DNA of 64,000 bases from QQUJ01 sp050287605 (GTDB lineage: Bacteria > Pseudomonadota > Gammaproteobacteria > QQUJ01), in contig JBNKCG010000037.1 of assembly GCA_050287605.1 (NCBI GenBank), forward strand, positions 1 through 64,000. Direction: 5' to 3'. The notes beneath the pieces are model-generated. The model was not told where the DNA came from. It saw only the letters and a list, made by a program, of their open reading frames with translations, and did no database searches. Positions within the stretch are counted from its first letter, which is position 1. Each line of letters starts with the position of its first letter. Shown piece by piece: positions 59,541-64,000 of the stretch. A program made the position numbers and the translations under genes.

Positions 59541-60653
59541 TTACCCCCCCGGTAGCGTGGGGAAACCGGGTCGCGGCCCGATATCGAAGCGGTCGCGCTC
59601 GTACAGCGGGCGGCTCTGCACGTAGGCGAGCAACAGCATCACCAGCGATTCCAGCGCGTCGCAATGGATGCGCTCGTAACCGTGCGAAGCGTCGATGCCG
59701 AAGCAGATGAGAGAAGTGCGCAGGTCGTTACCCGCCTCCACGGCGGCCGCGCTATCGGAACGGTAGTAGCGGAACACGTCACGCTGGTGGGGAATGGCGA
59801 ACTCCTTGCACAACTCCAGCAGCCGGTGGGTGAGGTGATAGTCGAACGGACCGGTCATGTCGGCCATAGCGACGGTGACGCCGAATTCGCTGGAGTTCTG
59901 TCCCGGTGCAGTGGTGCCGTTATCAATAGTCACCATCTCGGCGACGTCCTGGTGCAGAACCGCCGAGGCGCCCGACCCCACCTCCTCGGAGATGGTGAAC
60001 AGCAGATGACAATCCACCGGCAGCACGATGCCCCCCTCGCGCACCGCCTTGGCGAAGGCGAACACCACCGCCGCACCCGCTTTGTCGTCCAGGTGGCGCG
60101 AGTTGATGAAGCCGTTGTGGTGAAACTCGGGGATGGGGTCGACGGCGATGATATCGCCCACGTGAAACCCCAGCCGCATCAGGTCGGCGCGGCTGGCGCA
60201 CATCTCGTCCACGCGCACCTCGACGTTGTCCCACGCCACCTTCTGGCTGTCGACCTCGGGTCCGAAGGTGTGTCCCGACGCCTTGAGCGGCAGCAGCGTG
60301 CCGCGGTAGGGGCGCTCGTCGGTAAACACCGTGACGCGGGCACCTTCGGCAAAGCGCGCGTTCCAGTGACCGATGGGCACCACCTCCAAGCGTCCGTTCT
60401 CCTTGAGCCCCTTGACCATGGCGCCCAGGGTGTCGAGGTGGGCGACAATGGCGCGATCGGGGCTGGAGCGTTCGCCGGCAATGGTGGCGCGGATGGCGCC
60501 GCGCCGCGTCAACTCGAACGGAATCTCCAGCCGCTCCAACTCATCGCAAGCCAGGTGCACGATACGGTCGGTATAGCCGGTGGGGCTGGGCGTCTGCAGC
60601 AGACGGGCGAGGATGTCCAGCAGATAGCCGCGATCGATGGCAGGGAGGTTCAT
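59541..60653 (-). CDS. M42 family metallopeptidase of the NAGGN osmolyte operon
   Basis: 370 aa. Two-metal M42 peptidase core: VAHLDTLGAMV (first ligands), HLDDKAGAAVVFAFAK (bridging Asp), ISEEVGSGAS (catalytic Glu) and the C-terminal YERIHCDALESLV. It belongs to the branch found with N-acetylglutaminylglutamine amide genes. The role is probably turnover of the dipeptide or a related peptide, but this is inferred from context. Its ATG overlaps the synthetase stop by 4 nt. Confidence 0.88.
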   Translation of the reverse strand: MNLPAIDRGYLLDILARLLQTPSPTGYTDRIVHLACDELERLEIPFELTRRGAIRATIAGERSSPDRAIVAHLDTLGAMVKGLKENGRLEVVPIGHWNARFAEGARVTVFTDERPYRGTLLPLKASGHTFGPEVDSQKVAWDNVEVRVDEMCASRADLMRLGFHVGDIIAVDPIPEFHHNGFINSRHLDDKAGAAVVFAFAKAVREGGIVLPVDCHLLFTISEEVGSGASAVLHQDVAEMVTIDNGTTAPGQNSSEFGVTVAMADMTGPFDYHLTHRLLELCKEFAIPHQRDVFRYYRSDSAAAVEAGNDLRTSLICFGIDASHGYERIHCDALESLVMLLLAYVQSRPLYERDRFDIGPRPGFPTLPGG

Positions 60654-62401
60654 GCGCGGTATTCCCGATGCAGCGTGCGTGGGGCGGTTTGCGGAAACAG
60701 CAGGTCGACGAAGCGCTGCGCCGTCGGCTGCGGTTCGTGATTGGCCAGCCCGGGCCGCTCGTTGGCTTCGATGATCACGTACTGCTCGCCGGCCACGTCG
60801 GGTACCAGGAAATCGAGCCCCACCACGGGGATGTCCAGCGCCCGCGCCGCCGCTTCCGCCGCCTCGCGCAGTCGAGGATGCAGGCGCGCCGTCACGTCGT
60901 GGATGGTGCCGCCGGTATGCAGGTTGGCGGTCTTGCGCACCGCCAGCTCGCGATTCACCTCCAGTACGTCGTCGAGCTGGTAGCCGCTGGCACGCACGCA
61001 GCGTTCCGTCTCGCCGTCGAGCGGAATGCGGCTCTCGCCGCCGGTCGCCGCCGCGCGTCGCCGGCTCTGCTTTTCGATGAGCTGGCGGATGGTGTGGCGG
61101 CCCGTGCCGGTGACCGCAGCAGGGCGACGCACGGCCGCCGCCACCACCTCGTATCCGATCACGATGATGCGCAGATCCTGGCCCTCCACATAGCGCTCCA
61201 GCAGTACCGTATCGCAGTGGCGACGCGCCAGCTCCACCGCCTGCTCCAGCTCCGGAGCCGCGCGAACGTCGACGCTAATCCCCATCCCCTGCTCGCCGCG
61301 CGCCGGCTTGACCACCAGTCGCTGGTACTTGTCGAGAAACGCCTCGCTCTCTGCGCGCGACGCGGCGATCTGCTGCGGCAGAACCGACAGCCCCGCCTCC
61401 GCCAGCAGGCGGCGTGTCACGCGCTTGTTGTCGCAGCGGCTCATGGCCACCGCCGTGGTGAGCTCCGACAGCGATTCGCGGCAGACGATGGTGCGGCCGC
61501 CCAGCGAGAGGCTGAAGTAGTTCTCTTCTGTGTCGATCACCTCCACCGCGATGCCGCGGCGGCGCGCCTCGTTGACGATGATGGTGGCGTAGGGGTTGAG
61601 TTGCTCTTCCGGTTTGGGAGCGATGTAGAGCGGTTCGTTGAAGGCGTTTTTGTGCTTGAGCGCAAACACCGGCACGCGCACGAAACCGAGCTTCTCGTAG
61701 AGGGCGATGGCGTGACGGTTGTCGTGCATCACGGAGAGATCGAGGAAGGTACGGCCGCGAGTGAGGTAGGACTCGGCGAGAAAACGCACCATCGCCTCAC
61801 CGACGCCGGGGATTCCACACTGCGGGTCCACCGCCAGACACCACAGACTGGCGCCGTTCTCCGGATCGTTAAACGCTTGGCGGTGATCGACACCGGTAAC
61901 CGTGCCGACGATCTGCCCGCTGCCCACCTCTTCCGCCACCAGATAAGCGAGCGTGCGCGAATCGCGTTTCCGCCACAAAAAGCCCGGCTCCACCTGCACC
62001 ATTCTGCGCTTGGCGTAGAGCGCGTTGATCGCGGCCGCATCATCGTGCGACAGCATGCGGCGTACGATGAACCCCTTGGGCACTTCGTCGCTGGGCTGAT
62101 AGCGGTCCAGCCACAATCGGTAGGTGTGCGAGGGATCGAGGAACAGCTCCTGCGGCGCCATGGCGATCACCACATGGGGATCGCGCAGGTACATGCCGAT
62201 GTCGCGCCGTCCCGCCTGCTCGGACTGCAGCATGCGCGCCAGCTCCACGTTGCTGGCAAAGGTGTGGGCGAAGACCAACCGTCCCCAACCGCAATCGACG
62301 GCGATGTTGGACTCGTACTGATCCGCAGCCGGCCCCTGCAGATGGCGCCAATTCTGCACCGAGGGGGCGTTGCGGCGTTCGAAGCGGTGTTTTTTGACCA
62401 T
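60650..62401 (-). CDS. ngg: N-acetylglutaminylglutamine synthetase
   Basis: 583 aa. An N-terminal GNAT acetyltransferase domain (about 90-260; SLWCLAVDPQCGIPGVGEAM, LYEKLGFVRVPVFAL) is fused to a C-terminal ATP-grasp ligase (about 310-583; LVVKPARGEQGMGISV, VEGQDLRIIVIGYEV, PVVGLDFLVPD). It makes N-acetylglutaminylglutamine from glutamine and acetyl-CoA, the dipeptide that is amidated by the upstream gene. GGAGG is 10 nt before the ATG at 62401; a Met three codons earlier is too close to it. Middle gene of the operon. Confidence 0.9.
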   Translation of the reverse strand: MVKKHRFERRNAPSVQNWRHLQGPAADQYESNIAVDCGWGRLVFAHTFASNVELARMLQSEQAGRRDIGMYLRDPHVVIAMAPQELFLDPSHTYRLWLDRYQPSDEVPKGFIVRRMLSHDDAAAINALYAKRRMVQVEPGFLWRKRDSRTLAYLVAEEVGSGQIVGTVTGVDHRQAFNDPENGASLWCLAVDPQCGIPGVGEAMVRFLAESYLTRGRTFLDLSVMHDNRHAIALYEKLGFVRVPVFALKHKNAFNEPLYIAPKPEEQLNPYATIIVNEARRRGIAVEVIDTEENYFSLSLGGRTIVCRESLSELTTAVAMSRCDNKRVTRRLLAEAGLSVLPQQIAASRAESEAFLDKYQRLVVKPARGEQGMGISVDVRAAPELEQAVELARRHCDTVLLERYVEGQDLRIIVIGYEVVAAAVRRPAAVTGTGRHTIRQLIEKQSRRRAAATGGESRIPLDGETERCVRASGYQLDDVLEVNRELAVRKTANLHTGGTIHDVTARLHPRLREAAEAAARALDIPVVGLDFLVPDVAGEQYVIIEANERPGLANHEPQPTAQRFVDLLFPQTAPRTLHREYRA

Positions 62402-62418
62402 CTGAGGCATCCCTCCCG

Positions 62419-64000
62419 CTAACCGATCTCCTGCCCCTGCAACCACAGCTCCAGCAGTGCCACCTGCCACAGCTTGGAACCGCGCAGGGGCGTGATGTGT
62501 TGTTCGGGCGCCGCGAACAGCTCGTCAATGTAAGCGGCGTTGAACAACCCGCGCTCGCGCGCCGCCCGGTTGTCCAGCGTGTCGCGTACGTACTCAAGAA
62601 ACGACCCCTGCAGGTACTTCAGAGCGGGCACCGGAAAATACCCCTTGGGACGGTCGATCACTTCGTGAGGAATGAAATTGCGCGCCACCTCTTTGAGAAC
62701 GTGCTTGCCGCCGTGGGCCACCTTGTGTTCGGCAGGCATGCGCGCAGCCAGCTCCACCAGCTCGTGATCGAGAAACGGCACGCGCGCCTCCAAGCCCCAC
62801 GCCATGGTCTGGCTGTCGACGCGCTTGACGGGGTCGTCCACCAGCATGACGGTGGTATCGAGGCGCAGCGCCTTGTCGATGGGATCGACGGCGTCATCGC
62901 TGGCGAACTGCTCGTGCAAAAAGCGCCGGCTGTGATCGTCGCCACGCCACGTTTCACCCACCGCGCGGCAGTACTCGGCGTGATCGCGGTCGAAGAACAC
63001 CCGCGCGTAGTCGCCCTCAGGATCGGCACTCTCCATCAGCGGCGGATACCAGTGATAGCCGGCGAAGACCTCGTCGGCGCCCTGTCCGCTCTGTACCACC
63101 TTGACGTGCTTGGCCACCTCGCGCGACAGCAGATAGAAGCCGATATTGTCGTGGCTCACCATCGGCTCGGACATGGCACGGATGCAGTGCGGCAGCTGCT
63201 CCAGGGTCTCGCGTGCGTCGACGCGGATCTGATGATGGCGGGTCGAAAAACGCTCCGCCACCAAGTCGGAATACCGGAACTCGTCGCCCGCCTCGTCATT
63301 GACGGATTCGAAGCCGACGGAAAAGGTGTTGAGCCCCTGCTGCCCCTGTTCGGCCAGCAGCCCGACGATGAGGCTGGAATCCACCCCGCCGGAAAGCAGC
63401 ACGCCCACCGGCACGTCGGCCACCAAGCGCCGCTTGACCGCCGTCATCAGCGCATCGGCGAGCAGCGCCTGCCACTCGCCGACACTACGCCGCCGATCGG
63501 CTTCGCTGCGTTCGAAACGCAGGCTCCAATAGCGGTGCTCGGTAGTGCGCCCATCCGGTTCGACGCGCATCAGGGTAGCCGGCGGCAGCTTGCGCGCACC
63601 GCGCAGTATCGTCAGCGGTGCCGGCACCACCGAGTGGAAGCTCATGTAGTGATGCAGCGCCACCGGGTCGACGGCGGTGTCGAGTTCACCGCCCCGCAGC
63701 AGCGCCGGCAGCGTCGAGGCGAACCGCAGCGCACCGTCTCGCAGGCAATAGTAGAGCGGCTTGATGCCTAGCCGGTCGCGCCCCAACAATACCCGTCCCG
63801 AGTCGCGCTCCCACACGGCAAAGGCAAACATGCCGTGAAAGCGCTGCACGAACGCTTCGCCCCAGGCGTGATAGGCCTTCAACACCACCTCGGTGTCGCC
63901 ATTGGAGAAGAAACGGTAGCCCTTTCCCTCCAGTTCACGGCGCAGCTCGGGGTAGTTGTAAATCATGCCGTTGAACACGATCCCCAGCCCCAACTCGTTG
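62419..64000 (-). CDS. asnO: N-acetylglutaminylglutamine amidotransferase (asparagine-synthetase type), partial
   Basis: About 527 codons are visible; the 5' end, including the catalytic Cys2 and roughly 65 residues, is outside the window. Class II glutaminase remnant (NGMIYNYPELRREL, GMFAFAVWERDSG) and an asparagine-synthetase ATP-pyrophosphatase domain (LSGGVDSSLIVGLLAE, SGQGADEVFAGYHWY). By its neighbours it amidates N-acetylglutaminylglutamine to the amide NAGGN, a compatible solute made under salt stress. It ends 17 nt before ngg. Confidence 0.9.
   Translation of the reverse strand, partial: NELGLGIVFNGMIYNYPELRRELEGKGYRFFSNGDTEVVLKAYHAWGEAFVQRFHGMFAFAVWERDSGRVLLGRDRLGIKPLYYCLRDGALRFASTLPALLRGGELDTAVDPVALHHYMSFHSVVPAPLTILRGARKLPPATLMRVEPDGRTTEHRYWSLRFERSEADRRRSVGEWQALLADALMTAVKRRLVADVPVGVLLSGGVDSSLIVGLLAEQGQQGLNTFSVGFESVNDEAGDEFRYSDLVAERFSTRHHQIRVDARETLEQLPHCIRAMSEPMVSHDNIGFYLLSREVAKHVKVVQSGQGADEVFAGYHWYPPLMESADPEGDYARVFFDRDHAEYCRAVGETWRGDDHSRRFLHEQFASDDAVDPIDKALRLDTTVMLVDDPVKRVDSQTMAWGLEARVPFLDHELVELAARMPAEHKVAHGGKHVLKEVARNFIPHEVIDRPKGYFPVPALKYLQGSFLEYVRDTLDNRAARERGLFNAAYIDELFAAPEQHITPLRGSKLWQVALLELWLQGQEIG

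Overview
The window is a dense, GC-rich chromosomal segment of a gammaproteobacterium. The evidence is the block leuC-leuD-leuB-asd-fimV-truA-trpF-trpB-trpA-accD-folC-dedD-cvpA-purF-metZ, which has this order in Pseudomonas and Chromatiales-type genomes, plus dapA-bamC, gcvR-bcp and prmB-aroC neighbourhoods typical of the class. Periplasmic methionine sulfoxide repair (MsrPQ), a c-type heme GGDEF/EAL protein and an N-acetylglutaminylglutamine amide (NAGGN) operon suggest an environmental, probably salt-tolerant, Chromatiales/Ectothiorhodospiraceae-like organism. The genus cannot be fixed from this sequence.

Layout. 1-251: start of a response regulator that runs off the left edge. 447-18197: the biosynthetic block on the minus strand (leucine, aspartate semialdehyde, tryptophan, fatty acid, folate, purine and methionine genes, with FimV and TruA). 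It ends at metZ, which lies behind a probable SAM-II riboswitch with its own promoter and intrinsic terminator. 18359-19228: a divergent LysR regulator that probably activates leuCDB. 19346-26365: MscS channel, then prmB-hemN-aroC-MFS-LpxL-like acyltransferase on the minus strand, and a STAS protein. 26601-31536: plus-strand ettA, a DUF815 ATPase and a six-repeat Ig-like lipoprotein. 31545-33168: msrQ/msrP. 33404-41505: FAH-family hydrolase, purL, a metallo-beta-lactamase-fold protein, bamC and dapA. 41757-46780: plus-strand gcvR, bcp, phoH and a coupled FIST sensor/histidine kinase pair. 47075-56809 (minus): AI-2E-type permease with a small coupled protein, a LysR regulator, an RND pump with its adaptor behind a near-perfect palindromic operator, DUF1614, and the heme-linked GGDEF-EAL protein. 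57017-59460: two-CW protein, hydroxyacid-oxoacid transhydrogenase, a MITE-like element and a PilZ protein. 59541-64000: the NAGGN osmolyte operon (amidotransferase, synthetase, M42 peptidase), cut by the right edge.

Most genes are standard housekeeping. No CRISPR array, tRNA, rRNA, complete insertion sequence or obvious new defence or biosynthetic system was seen. The most informative non-standard signals are in non-coding DNA: the SAM-II-like leader of metZ with a possible antiterminator, the operator and promoter layout between leuC and its LysR gene, the AT-rich palindrome inside the RND-pump promoter, and a roughly 270-bp MITE whose end now supplies the stop codon of the PilZ gene.
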